Origin: Pectobacterium aquaticum
GTDB lineage: Bacteria; Pseudomonadota; Gammaproteobacteria; Enterobacterales; Enterobacteriaceae
Reading direction: 5' to 3'
Assembly: GCF_003382565.3 (NCBI RefSeq)
Contig: NZ_CP086253.1
Coordinates: 310,001 to 374,000, forward strand
Length of the DNA stretch: 64,000 nt
Shown: positions 45,615 through 53,352 of the stretch, in pieces
Layout: every line of letters starts with the position of its first letter
Numbering within the stretch: the stretch's first letter is position 1
Translations under genes and position numbers: made by a program
The notes under the pieces: model-generated
Told to the model about the DNA's origin: nothing
Database searches by the model: none
Seen by the model: only the letters and a program-made list of their open reading frames with translations

Positions 45615-46352
45615 ATGCGGGAATTACTGCTTTGGGTCAGGGATCAACTGGCTGGAGCGCCGTCGGCGCCTCGCTACATGCAGCTCGCGTCGTTGCTTGA
45701 ATCAGAAATCAGCCGTCGTAAGACGTTATCTGGCCAGTTCTTACCCGCCGAAAGACTGATTGCTCAGCAGTTGGGATTGTCGCGCGTAACGGTTTCCCGT
45801 TCCTTGTCGCTGCTGGAAGAAAAAGGGCTGATTGTGCGACAACAAGGGGTGGGAACCCGCGTGGCCCAACGGCTTAACTACACGTTGAGCGCCGAGGATG
45901 AAGGTTTCACCGCGCTGATATTGAAACAAGGCGGCGTCGCTGGCAGCCTGTGGTTAGAAAAGACAATACAGATTCCATCCGCCGCCATTGCCGCGAAAAT
46001 GTCTCTGCCGGAAGGCGAGGCTGTCACCTATCTGCGACGCGTCCGGCTCAGTAATGGCGAGCCCGTTTCACTGGAAACGACCTGGATACCGCAAGAATTC
46101 CTACCCGACCCCGAAGCGCTTGAGCAGTCTCTCTATCAGTATTGGATGACGCGTGATATAGCGCCTGACAAAAAACGCTATCGTTTCAAAGCGATTGCCT
46201 GTACGGCAGACATTGCCACGCTTCTTGGTATCGTGGCGGAGTCCCCAGCGCTGTATTGCCAACTGCATGTTTATAACGAACAGGGTGAACTGTTGGAATA
46301 CAGCGAAGCACACTGCCGTAGCGACGTGTATGAGATTCAGTTTGCTGATTAG
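45615..46352 (+). CDS. GntR-family (HutC/UTRA) transcriptional regulator
   Basis: 245 aa. The N-terminal winged helix-turn-helix (about 18-85) has the GntR pattern SGQFLPAERLIAQQLGLSRVTVSRSL and the wing GLIVRQQGVGTRV. The C-terminal UTRA ligand domain (about 100-240) includes YLRRVRLSNGEPVSLETTWIP. Such proteins usually sense a small sugar-, amino-acid- or amine-derived ligand. Neighbours give no clear target: dkgA is convergent and separated by a terminator, and ftsP is not expected to be regulated. It may act in trans or on itself. Confidence 0.88.
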   Translation: MRELLLWVRDQLAGAPSAPRYMQLASLLESEISRRKTLSGQFLPAERLIAQQLGLSRVTVSRSLSLLEEKGLIVRQQGVGTRVAQRLNYTLSAEDEGFTALILKQGGVAGSLWLEKTIQIPSAAIAAKMSLPEGEAVTYLRRVRLSNGEPVSLETTWIPQEFLPDPEALEQSLYQYWMTRDIAPDKKRYRFKAIACTADIATLLGIVAESPALYCQLHVYNEQGELLEYSEAHCRSDVYEIQFAD

Positions 46353-46361
46353 GATGAGAAG

Positions 46362-46390
46362 AAAAATGCCAGCTCGGTGAAGGCTGGCAT
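46362..46390 (-). terminator. dkgA terminator
   Basis: Minus-strand stem ATGCCAGC/GCTGGCAT (46366-46373 with 46383-46390), then TTTTTC. It also lies just after the GntR gene and may block read-through from it. Confidence 0.8.
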
Positions 46391-46436
46391 CGAAGGGGGA
46401 TAGAGTCGATCCCAGTAGCACTAATGGGATGAGTTC

Positions 46437-47264
46437 TTAGTCGTTTCTGGGTTCATCAGGGTCTGATCCCAGACGTTTCCCACAGTCCAGCTTGGCAATG
46501 TCACTAAGCTCGTCTTTATCCAGACGGAAATCAAACACCTCGAAGTTTTCCTTGATACGCGACGGCGTGACCGATTTAGGAATCACCACCAGCCCACTGT
46601 CCAGATGCCAGCGGATCACGATCTGTGCTGGCGTTTTGCCGTATTTGCTCGCCAGTTTACGGATAATGGGATGGTCGAAGACGCCTGCGCCACCCTGCGC
46701 CAGCGGGCTCCAGGATTCGGTCTGGATATGGTGCGTGGCGTTCCAGGAATGAAGTTGCTTTTGCTGGAGAAGAGGATGCAGCTCGACCTGATCGATGACC
46801 GGCAAGACGCCCGTTTCTTCTTTTAACCGCTGTAAGTGGTGAGTATGGAAATTACTGACGCCGATACTTTTCGCCAGACCCTGCTCTTGGAGTTTGATGA
46901 GTCCACGCCAGGCATCCACGAAGGTGTTCTGCTGCGGGAGCGGCCAGTGAATCAGGTAGAGATCGATATAATCTAACCGAAGTTTTCTCAGGCTCTCTTC
47001 CAGCGCTTTTTGGGGATCGGTGTGATCGCCATTCCAGAGCTTGGTGGTGATGAACACCTCTTCACGCGGCAGGTTCGCGGCACTCAGTGCCTGACCAACG
47101 GCCTCCTCGTTCTTATAAATCGCGGCGGTATCGATCGCCCGATAACCGATGGACAATGCTTCAGTCACGGCGATCACTGTGTCCTCACTGCTTGCTCGCC
47201 AGACACCAAGGCCCATCTGGGGCATGATATTGCCGTCCGCCAGTTTAACTTTCGGTTGCGTCAT
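46437..47264 (-). CDS. dkgA: 2,5-diketo-D-gluconate reductase A / methylglyoxal reductase (aldo-keto reductase)
   Basis: 275 aa, AKR5C type. Catalytic tetrad: Asp in GYRAIDTAAIYKNE with Tyr, Lys in TTKLWN and His in YLIHWPLP; NADPH-binding PKSVTPSRI near the C-terminus. The enzyme reduces 2,5-diketogluconate and small aldehydes such as methylglyoxal. E. coli dkgA is co-regulated with yqhD by YqhC. Here it is separated from yqhD by about 400 bp, so it needs its own promoter. Confidence 0.93.
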   Translation of the reverse strand: MTQPKVKLADGNIMPQMGLGVWRASSEDTVIAVTEALSIGYRAIDTAAIYKNEEAVGQALSAANLPREEVFITTKLWNGDHTDPQKALEESLRKLRLDYIDLYLIHWPLPQQNTFVDAWRGLIKLQEQGLAKSIGVSNFHTHHLQRLKEETGVLPVIDQVELHPLLQQKQLHSWNATHHIQTESWSPLAQGGAGVFDHPIIRKLASKYGKTPAQIVIRWHLDSGLVVIPKSVTPSRIKENFEVFDFRLDKDELSDIAKLDCGKRLGSDPDEPRND

Positions 47265-47670
47265 CTCACTCTCCTTTTATATCCATTAATCCATGCAAAT
47301 ATCATAGGGTTAACGGGATGGGCGACCTGTTCATATCACGGGCAGAGAGGAACGTAATCCCACGCAGGAACAGGCATATGATTTTAGTTTAGTAGAAAAA
47401 TTCGCAGGCTATAGATTGCATGATGATAAAGGGAGCCGATTGGCTTAATGCCGATCGTTTAAGCATCGAGATACACGGGGCGACCACAGGGGTGAGGCGT
47501 CCCTGCGGGAACCTCCCCCTGTGTTTCCCCTAATAACGGGCTTAAGTGACCACTATTAGCCGAGCGGCTCCCCTTAACAGACACAGCATTGAGGGTATAT
47601 CGCGTGATATAGGCGTGGTTTAACCGATAGCGTTTTCTCCTGTCACTCGAATGATTGGGATTAGAGGGGC
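47265..47670. other. dkgA-yqhD intergenic region with a long hairpin
   Basis: 406 bp without a gene. The centre holds a long imperfect palindrome (47477-47530). On the dkgA side, 47280-47440 is AT-rich and should hold the dkgA promoter. CCGAGCGG flanks the right part. No coding frame looks real. Confidence 0.5.
47477..47530. repeat. Long imperfect palindrome (candidate repeat)
   Basis: Outer arms GGGG..CACAGGGG (47477-47492) pair with CCCCTGTG..CCCC (47516-47530), and inner CAGGGGTGAGG pairs with CCTCCCCCTG, enclosing GCGTCCCTGCGGGAAC, which itself contains CCCTGCGGG. GC-rich in an otherwise AT-rich gap, like a dispersed extragenic palindrome. Confidence 0.55.
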
Positions 47671-48834
47671 TTAACGTGCCGCCTCGTAAATCTTCTGGCT
47701 TTCTTCCAGCGTGATGTCGCGGTGCTCGCCCAGGGCAGTCAGGCCATGTTCGTTGAGCTTGGCGACCAGCGTCGGAATGGCGCTGCCATCCAACTGATAG
47801 TCAGACATGCGAGTCGGCACGCCCATTGTCTCGAAGAAGTCACGCGTGGCAGCAATCGCGCCGTCGATGCGCTGATCTTCGCTACCGTCACGCAGGTTCC
47901 AGACGCGCTCGGCGTATTGCAGCAGTTTGTCGCGCTTCTGGGATTTTCTTGCCGCCAGCATGGCAGGCAGAACGATAGCCAGCGTCTGGGCATGATCAAG
48001 ACCGTGCAGCGCCGTTAATTCGTGTCCCAGCATGTGGGTTGACCAGTCCTGCGGCACGCCTGCGCCAATCAAGCCGTTCAACGCCATGGTGGCGCTCCAC
48101 ATCACATTGGCTCTGACCTTGTAGTTTTCCGGTTCAGCCAGTGCGCGCGGGCCTTCTTCAACCAGCGTCAGCAGTAAACCTTCCGCAAAACGGTCCTGTA
48201 CTTTGGCATCGACGGAATACGTCAGGTACTGCTCAACGGTGTGAACGAAGGCATCGACCACGCCGTTCGCGATCTGACGAGCGGGCAGGGTGTACGTCAC
48301 GACCGGATCGAGCACGGCGAAAAGCGGCTGCGTGTGACGTGAGCGGAAAGCGAGCTTATCGTTAGTCGATTTGCGCGTGATGACCGCGCCGTTGTTGGAT
48401 TCCGAACCGGTCGCTGGCAGGGTGAGCACCGCCGCCATTGCGACGCCGCGATCGATTTCCGCGCCGCCGGTTTGCAGAATATGCCAGGGGTCTTGTGCGG
48501 CCTGATAGTCTGCGGCGGCAGCGATAAATTTCGTGCCATCAACCACAGAGCCACCGCCAACCGCCAGCAGGAAATCAATCTTCTCCGCCCGGACGACCTC
48601 GACGGCTTTCATTAGCGTTTCGTAGGTCGGGTTGGGTTCAATGCCGGAAAACTCACGGACATTACGGCCTTCTAAGGCACGATAGACCTGATCCAGTACG
48701 CCATTGTACTTCACGCTGCCGCCGCCGTAGGTGATGAGGATACGGGCGTCGGCAGGGATTTCTTTACCTAATCCAGCAATCTGGCCTTCGCCAAACAAAA
48801 TCTTGGTAGGGGTATGGAGTGTGAAATTTAGCAT
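47671..48834 (-). CDS. yqhD: NADPH-dependent aldehyde reductase YqhD
   Basis: 387 aa, iron-containing alcohol dehydrogenase family. Coenzyme-binding GGGSVVDGTKF near 93-103 and metal ligands in VVDAFVHTVEQY (Asp and His about 194-198), with further His in HMLGHELTALHGLDH (about 263-281). Starts MLNFTLHTPTKILFG as in E. coli. It removes reactive aldehydes (acrolein, glyoxal, malondialdehyde) using NADPH. It is 3 bp downstream of the nitroreductase gene, so the two form an operon divergent from yqhC. Confidence 0.96.
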   Translation of the reverse strand: MLNFTLHTPTKILFGEGQIAGLGKEIPADARILITYGGGSVKYNGVLDQVYRALEGRNVREFSGIEPNPTYETLMKAVEVVRAEKIDFLLAVGGGSVVDGTKFIAAAADYQAAQDPWHILQTGGAEIDRGVAMAAVLTLPATGSESNNGAVITRKSTNDKLAFRSRHTQPLFAVLDPVVTYTLPARQIANGVVDAFVHTVEQYLTYSVDAKVQDRFAEGLLLTLVEEGPRALAEPENYKVRANVMWSATMALNGLIGAGVPQDWSTHMLGHELTALHGLDHAQTLAIVLPAMLAARKSQKRDKLLQYAERVWNLRDGSEDQRIDGAIAATRDFFETMGVPTRMSDYQLDGSAIPTLVAKLNEHGLTALGEHRDITLEESQKIYEAAR

Positions 48835-48837
48835 AGG

Positions 48838-49578
48838 TTATTTGTCCAGTTTAAAGCCCTGTTGGAGGATCGTGGGCAAAACTTTCGGGAAGTAGATGTG
48901 CTGATAGTAACTGGCGGTGTTATCACCCCAGTTGTCGCCGTCTGCGCGGCCGGTTTGCTGCCAGTGTGCCACCAGCGTGTGGTTATATTGCTCAATCGCC
49001 GCAGGCAGAACGTCCTGATGATAGGTTTCATCATGGCGGAAGGAATTCAGTGGCAGGCGCGGTTTCTGATGCGCAGGGGTATCCACGTAGCCAATCGCAA
49101 CGCCTGCAACGGGGAACGTCAGTTCAGGCAGTCCCAGAAAGTCGATCATCGCCTGTGGTTCGCGACGAATACCGCCAATCGGGACGATGCCCAGCCCAAA
49201 CGAGCGTGCGGCGGCCATCAGCGTGCCGAGCGCGATGCCGACATCCGTTGTGCCGGAAATCAGGCTTTCGAGGCTTTCATGCGCGTGCTGCTGCTTGTCG
49301 CTCATGGCAATCCCAACCTGCGTTTTATGCATGTCCAGTACTACGGTGATGAAGATCGGTGCTTGGGCAATCCACGGCTGGCCGCCAGCCAATTCGGCAA
49401 TGCGTGCTTTGCGTTCTGGGTCGCGGGTGACGATGAGCGAGACCTGCTGAGAGTTTACGGACGTCGGTGCCAGATGGGCGGACTGAATAATGGCATCCAG
49501 CACATCATCGGGAATCGCTTTATCAAGATAGCTACGTTCACTGCGGTGTGAGGTGAACAGCTCAATCGTTTTATTCAT
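48838..49578 (-). CDS. Nitroreductase-family NADPH-dependent flavin oxidoreductase
   Basis: 246 aa from ATG 49578 (MNKTIELFTSHRSERSY). The flavin-binding pattern of NfsA/Frp-type enzymes is present: SHRSERSYLDK, HLAPTSVNSQQ, GLGIVPIGGIRREP and a C-terminal extension with YxxK-like elements. Likely an FMN protein that reduces quinones, nitro compounds or flavins with NADPH. It sits between yqhC and yqhD and is predicted to be part of the YqhC regulon. E. coli has no such gene at this spot. Confidence 0.88.
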   Translation of the reverse strand: MNKTIELFTSHRSERSYLDKAIPDDVLDAIIQSAHLAPTSVNSQQVSLIVTRDPERKARIAELAGGQPWIAQAPIFITVVLDMHKTQVGIAMSDKQQHAHESLESLISGTTDVGIALGTLMAAARSFGLGIVPIGGIRREPQAMIDFLGLPELTFPVAGVAIGYVDTPAHQKPRLPLNSFRHDETYHQDVLPAAIEQYNHTLVAHWQQTGRADGDNWGDNTASYYQHIYFPKVLPTILQQGFKLDK

Positions 49579-49674
49579 ATCTTTTCCCGTGGGATGAAAG
49601 GATAACGGTATGCTCAATATTGTCATCAACCTACGTAAGACGTTCAATGCACATTTCTGTTTGCTTATTGCCTA

Positions 49675-49696
49675 TTTCTCCAAAATGTAGGAGAAA
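49675..49696. promoter_or_regulatory. Inverted repeat in the yqhC divergent promoter
   Basis: TTTCTCC (49675-49681) and GGAGAAA (49690-49696), 8-bp spacer, about midway between yqhC and the nitroreductase-yqhD operon. A candidate YqhC (AraC-type) operator by position only. Confidence 0.4.
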
Positions 49697-49792
49697 GTGG
49701 TGATAATAGCTCGCTAGTATGTCATTTTATTTCTTCTGTCAGGAGAGAGGCTTCGGGCAGGAAAAACGAACTAGTAGCGAGAGAACACCATT

Positions 49793-50821
49793 TTGACGCA
49801 AACCCCATACATGTTGACGGACAGCCAAAGCATGTCGACGGAAAACCCATGTGGGCAGCTTGTTCAGAAACAAGATGTTCAGAAGCAAGACGTTCAGAAT
49901 CCAGTAGAACAGCAGCAGACCGTGCGGCAGCGCATCGTGCAGCAGGCAATACGCTGTTCAGCTAAAAGCTGGACCACGCCTTCGCTCGTCCCGCAGGTCA
50001 GAATTCTGTATACGGAACAGCACCATCCGCGTGTGCCGGTGATGTATGAACCGACGATCGTCATCATTTTTCAGGGGCAAAAGATTGGTTATCTGGGCGG
50101 GAAAACGTTCCAGTATGACCCAGAAAACTACCTGTTGATGACCGTGCCGCTGCCGTTCGAATGTGAAACGATAGCCAGCGTTGAACACCCGCTGGTCGGG
50201 ATGGCGATTCGTATTGATATCCAGATGCTTCAGGATTTACTGATCGATATCGGTGACGACGACAGCGCGATCCGCCCCTGTTCCTGCACGTGTGGAGTGA
50301 ACAGCGTGTCGCTGACCGATGAGATTTTGTGTGCCGTTGAACGACTACTGGATGCGATGAATAACCCGCGTGATGCCCGTGTGCTGGGCCCAGCGATTGT
50401 GCGCGAGATTATCTATCATATGCTCTGCGGTGAACGCGGTGCGGCGTTACAGGCGTTGGTGAATCGGCACACGCATTTCAGCCAGATAGCAAAATCTCTG
50501 CGACGTATTGAAAACCACTATGCCGATAGCCTGAATGTGGAACAATTGGCGGCTGAAGTGAACATGAGCGTCTCGGCGTTTCATCACAACTTTAAGGCCG
50601 TCACCAACACATCGCCGTTGCAGTACCTGAAATCCTACCGCTTGCATAAAGCGCGGGTTCTGATGATCAACGAGGGGCTGAGAGCGGGCGTTGCGGCAGC
50701 TCGCGTAGGGTATGAGAGCGTGTCGCAGTTTAGCCGGGAATTTAAGCGCTATTTCGGTGCGACGCCAAGCGATGAAGTCACGAGAGTAAAGGCCAGTAAC
50801 ATGGCGGTTGAGGGAAGCTGA
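49793..50821 (+). CDS. yqhC: AraC-family activator YqhC
   Basis: 342 aa from a TTG at 49793 (GAGAG upstream); in-frame ATGs at 49811 and 49832 have no ribosome site but would give lengths nearer other family members. An N-terminal cupin-like AraC_N domain (about 60-200) with PRVPVMYEPTIVIIFQG is followed by two helix-turn-helix motifs (about 245-330; LNVEQLAAEVNMSVSAFHHNFKAV). A cysteine cluster CSCTCG near 164 could sense electrophiles. YqhC activates yqhD and dkgA in response to aldehydes. The N-terminal extension carries three 5-residue repeats (VQKQD, VQKQD, VQNPV). Confidence 0.92.
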   Translation: MTQTPYMLTDSQSMSTENPCGQLVQKQDVQKQDVQNPVEQQQTVRQRIVQQAIRCSAKSWTTPSLVPQVRILYTEQHHPRVPVMYEPTIVIIFQGQKIGYLGGKTFQYDPENYLLMTVPLPFECETIASVEHPLVGMAIRIDIQMLQDLLIDIGDDDSAIRPCSCTCGVNSVSLTDEILCAVERLLDAMNNPRDARVLGPAIVREIIYHMLCGERGAALQALVNRHTHFSQIAKSLRRIENHYADSLNVEQLAAEVNMSVSAFHHNFKAVTNTSPLQYLKSYRLHKARVLMINEGLRAGVAAARVGYESVSQFSREFKRYFGATPSDEVTRVKASNMAVEGS

Positions 50822-50831
50822 AGACGTGAAG

Positions 50832-50870
50832 AAAACGTGCCGTTGCGCGATTAGGCGACCGCACGTTTTT
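50832..50870 (+). terminator. yqhC terminator overlapping the yghB 3' end
   Basis: Stem AAAACGTGC/GCACGTTTT (50832-50840 with 50861-50869), 20-nt loop, then TT. Its right arm is inside the yghB coding end (Lys/Arg-rich tail). Confidence 0.7.
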
Positions 50871-51510
50871 TGCGCCACACCATAACAGCCATGCCGATCA
50901 GGCCGCTAACCAGCAAAATAATCGGGAGCAGGATCAGCGCGGTCATCACCTGATCTTCATAGCGTTTGACTAGCGGAATGTGGCTGAGCGCATAGCCGAG
51001 CGTGACAATACCCCCAACCCACAGTAGACCACTGAGCCAGTTGAAAATCTGAAAGCGCGTATTGTTTAACCCAGAAATGCCCGCCATCGTTGGCAGCAGC
51101 GTGCGGATAAACGCTAAAAAGCGGCCAACCAGCAGCGCCGCCAGACCGTGCTGGTGGAACAGATGATAGGCGCGCTGGTGGTAATGGGCGGGAAGCTGTA
51201 ACAGCCAGCCCTTTACCAAGCGCGTATCACTCAGCCAGCGCCCTTGAAGGTAGCTGAGCCAGCAGCCGAGGCTGGCGGCGATGGTGAGCAGAATCATTGT
51301 AGGGAAAAAGCTCATCACGCCTTTGGCAATCATGGCGCCCGTGAGCAGCAACAGGCTATCGCCGGGCAGAAAAGAGGCAGGGAGCAGACCGTTTTCCAGA
51401 AACAGTGTCGTGAACAGAATGCCGTAAACGACCCAAACAACGTGGGGATCGGCCAGTGCACTAAAATCCTGCTGCCAGAGCGCCTGAATAATGTCGTGAA
51501 CCACACTCAT
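50851..51510 (-). CDS. yghB: DedA-family inner-membrane protein YghB
   Basis: 219 aa, the E. coli YghB length, with about six hydrophobic segments. DedA signatures: LENGLLPASFLPGDSLLL (acidic Glu and Asp in membrane, near residues 39-51) and GRFLAFIRTLLPTMAGISG (essential arginines near 130-136). The family acts in undecaprenyl-phosphate/lipid flipping and proton-motive-force-dependent division and drug resistance. Its position between yqhC and metC is as in E. coli. Confidence 0.93.
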   Translation of the reverse strand: MSVVHDIIQALWQQDFSALADPHVVWVVYGILFTTLFLENGLLPASFLPGDSLLLLTGAMIAKGVMSFFPTMILLTIAASLGCWLSYLQGRWLSDTRLVKGWLLQLPAHYHQRAYHLFHQHGLAALLVGRFLAFIRTLLPTMAGISGLNNTRFQIFNWLSGLLWVGGIVTLGYALSHIPLVKRYEDQVMTALILLPIILLVSGLIGMAVMVWRKKRAVA

Positions 51511-51823
51511 ATGACTTCCCGCAAGTGACGATATTCACTATCTCTCAGGCTGCGGCGTGGAACGCTGGGCTACCTGAAATCTACTGCCTATCAAGCCCTA
51601 ATGGGCAAAATGCCTTGCCGCATGATGAGAATGCGACAGGGCTTAATGCTTAATTTTGGTTAAGGTAACGCAGTTTTTTGGTAAGCGTTGACTCACGGTT
51701 ATCATAACGCATTACCCACCGCGCCGCAGGGGAAATCAAGACGCGTCGGTTTTATGGCCGTCACACTTTCTCTATTTTGTTTCCTGCAGGTCGTTTGGCT
51801 GCGTTGATTCTGCTGACGACTTG
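51511..51823. other. yghB-metC intergenic region
   Basis: 313 bp without a gene. AAGCCCT (51592-51598) and AGGGCTT (51638-51644) are inverted around a GC-moderate stretch. The part next to yghB should contain its promoter. No coding frame and no strong terminator for metC was recognised. Confidence 0.4.
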
Positions 51824-53014
51824 CTAGGTTCTCAGTCTGCTGAAACCCGCAGCCAGATCGTCAATCAGATCGTCACTGTCTTCAAGTCCAATATGTAACC
51901 GAATAAGAGTACCAGTAAAATCCACGCCGCCAGCAGGGCGGATGGCGGCCAGATCTTCCGGCTGATTCGCCAGAATTAGCGACTCAAAGCCGCCCCAAGA
52001 GTACGCCATGCTAAAGTGCTCAAAGTTATCCAGATAATGCGCCAACGCTTCTTTGCTTAATTTCTCTTTCAACACAAAAGAGAACAAGCCGTTGCAGCCC
52101 TTAAAGTCGCGTACGTAGAATTCATGCCCTTTGCACTCTGGTAAGGCTGGGTGGTTAACCACTGCGACGTCGGGTTGTTCCGCTAGCCATTTCGCAATGC
52201 GGATGCTGCTTTCCTGATGCTGTTTGAGTCTAACGCCCAATGTGCGCAGGCCACGGCTGGCGACATAGGCGGTATCGGCATCGACCATTTGTCCCATCAG
52301 GTAAGAGTGTTCACGTAGTTGCGCCCAGCAGCGTTCGTTAGCGACTGCCGTGCCTATCATGGCATCGGAATGGCCGACAATATATTTGGTGGCGGACTGA
52401 ATGGAGATATCAATATCAAAGTCGAATGCCTTGAACAAAATGCCTGCCGCCCAGGTGTTATCAATCATGACAATAATGTCGGGATTGATGCGGCGCACGG
52501 CTTGTACGATGGCGGGCACATCGTGGACTTCCATCGTGATGGAGCCGGGCGATTCGAGAAAGACCACTTTGGTATTGGGCTGTATCAGCTCGGCAATATC
52601 GGCACCGATCAGCGGGTTAAAGTAGGTGGTGCTGACGTTCATCTTGCTGAGAACTTTATTACAGAAATCCTGCGTGGGTTCATAGGCCGAACCGGTCACC
52701 AGCACATGATCGCCTGCTGAGACGAAAGAAAGAATGGCGTTAGAGATAGCCGCTGCACCGCACGGGTACAACACACAGCCCGCGCCGCCTTCCAGCTCAA
52801 CCATTGCTTCCTGAAACGAAAAGTGTGTCAGCGTACCGCGGCGACCATAGAACAGCGCCCCCTTTGCTCGGTTAATCGTGGCGTTTTTTTTGTCCTGCAC
52901 GGTATCGAATACCAGAGAGGACGCGCGCTGAATCACGGGGTTGACGGAGCCGTGGGTGAATTTCTTGCTGCGTCCTGCGGCGACTAATACTGTTGCCGTT
53001 TTTTTGCTTGTCAT
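51824..53014 (-). CDS. metC: Cystathionine beta-lyase
   Basis: 396 aa from ATG 53014 (MTSKKTATVLVAAGRSKKF). PLP fold type I (Cys/Met metabolism): the active-site lysine lies in QSATKYIVGHSD near 210; phosphate-binding YGRRGTLTHF and CGAAAISNAI; C-terminal TLIRLHIGLED. It converts cystathionine to homocysteine, pyruvate and ammonia in methionine synthesis. A clear MetJ box array was not found upstream. In E. coli metC is next to exbB; here a transporter lies between them. Confidence 0.96.
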   Translation of the reverse strand: MTSKKTATVLVAAGRSKKFTHGSVNPVIQRASSLVFDTVQDKKNATINRAKGALFYGRRGTLTHFSFQEAMVELEGGAGCVLYPCGAAAISNAILSFVSAGDHVLVTGSAYEPTQDFCNKVLSKMNVSTTYFNPLIGADIAELIQPNTKVVFLESPGSITMEVHDVPAIVQAVRRINPDIIVMIDNTWAAGILFKAFDFDIDISIQSATKYIVGHSDAMIGTAVANERCWAQLREHSYLMGQMVDADTAYVASRGLRTLGVRLKQHQESSIRIAKWLAEQPDVAVVNHPALPECKGHEFYVRDFKGCNGLFSFVLKEKLSKEALAHYLDNFEHFSMAYSWGGFESLILANQPEDLAAIRPAGGVDFTGTLIRLHIGLEDSDDLIDDLAAGFSRLRT

Positions 53015-53115
53015 AACCACTATCACCTTTTCTGTTCAGTTCTGCCGGATGACTCACTACACCGACGATTACCAACGGCGAATGCAGAGGGAATCGTGGG
53101 GCGGGGCATGATTGG

Positions 53116-53271
53116 ATGTATAAGCGTTCGATTGATGAGGTCTACGTTATCACGGCTTGGACGGCGTGTGGGCGGGTTTTGTCACGGCGGGAAAATGCGC
53201 CGCACCGCTGGCATACCCGTGGAGAACGGGCTTTCTGCCCGTTCTGCGGTGAGAAGGTCGGAAGTAGGTGA
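53116..53271 (+). CDS. Possible small CPFC (half zinc-ribbon) protein
   Basis: 51 codons from ATG 53116, with a GGGGC about 9 bp upstream. The product begins MYKRSIDEVYVITAW and ends with RAFCPFCGEKVGSR; a third Cys (TACGR) and two His (APHRWHT) could complete a metal site. Not a family I recognise. Against it: the frame overlaps a hairpin (53223-53245), lies in the metC promoter region, and there is no other sign of expression. It is on the opposite strand to metC and the transporter genes. Confidence 0.4.
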   Translation: MYKRSIDEVYVITAWTACGRVLSRRENAPHRWHTRGERAFCPFCGEKVGSR

Positions 53272-53301
53272 AAATATTTCAGGTCAGAAAATGTCGGGAA
53301 A

Positions 53302-53339
53302 GCGCCATGTTGTTTGCATTGCTGCGAACAACATGGCGC
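53302..53339 (-). terminator. Terminator-like hairpin after the TRAP operon
   Basis: A 13-bp perfect stem GCGCCATGTTGTT/AACAACATGGCGC (53302-53314 with 53327-53339), just downstream of dctM on the minus strand, followed by TTTTCCC. The short T-tract is weak but the stem is very stable. Confidence 0.75.
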
Positions 53340-53352
53340 AATGGGGCGTGCG

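Noticed and set aside
53015..53160. MetJ box array before metC
   Set aside because: Eight-base units near 53120-53145 match AGACGTCT poorly; not enough to call.
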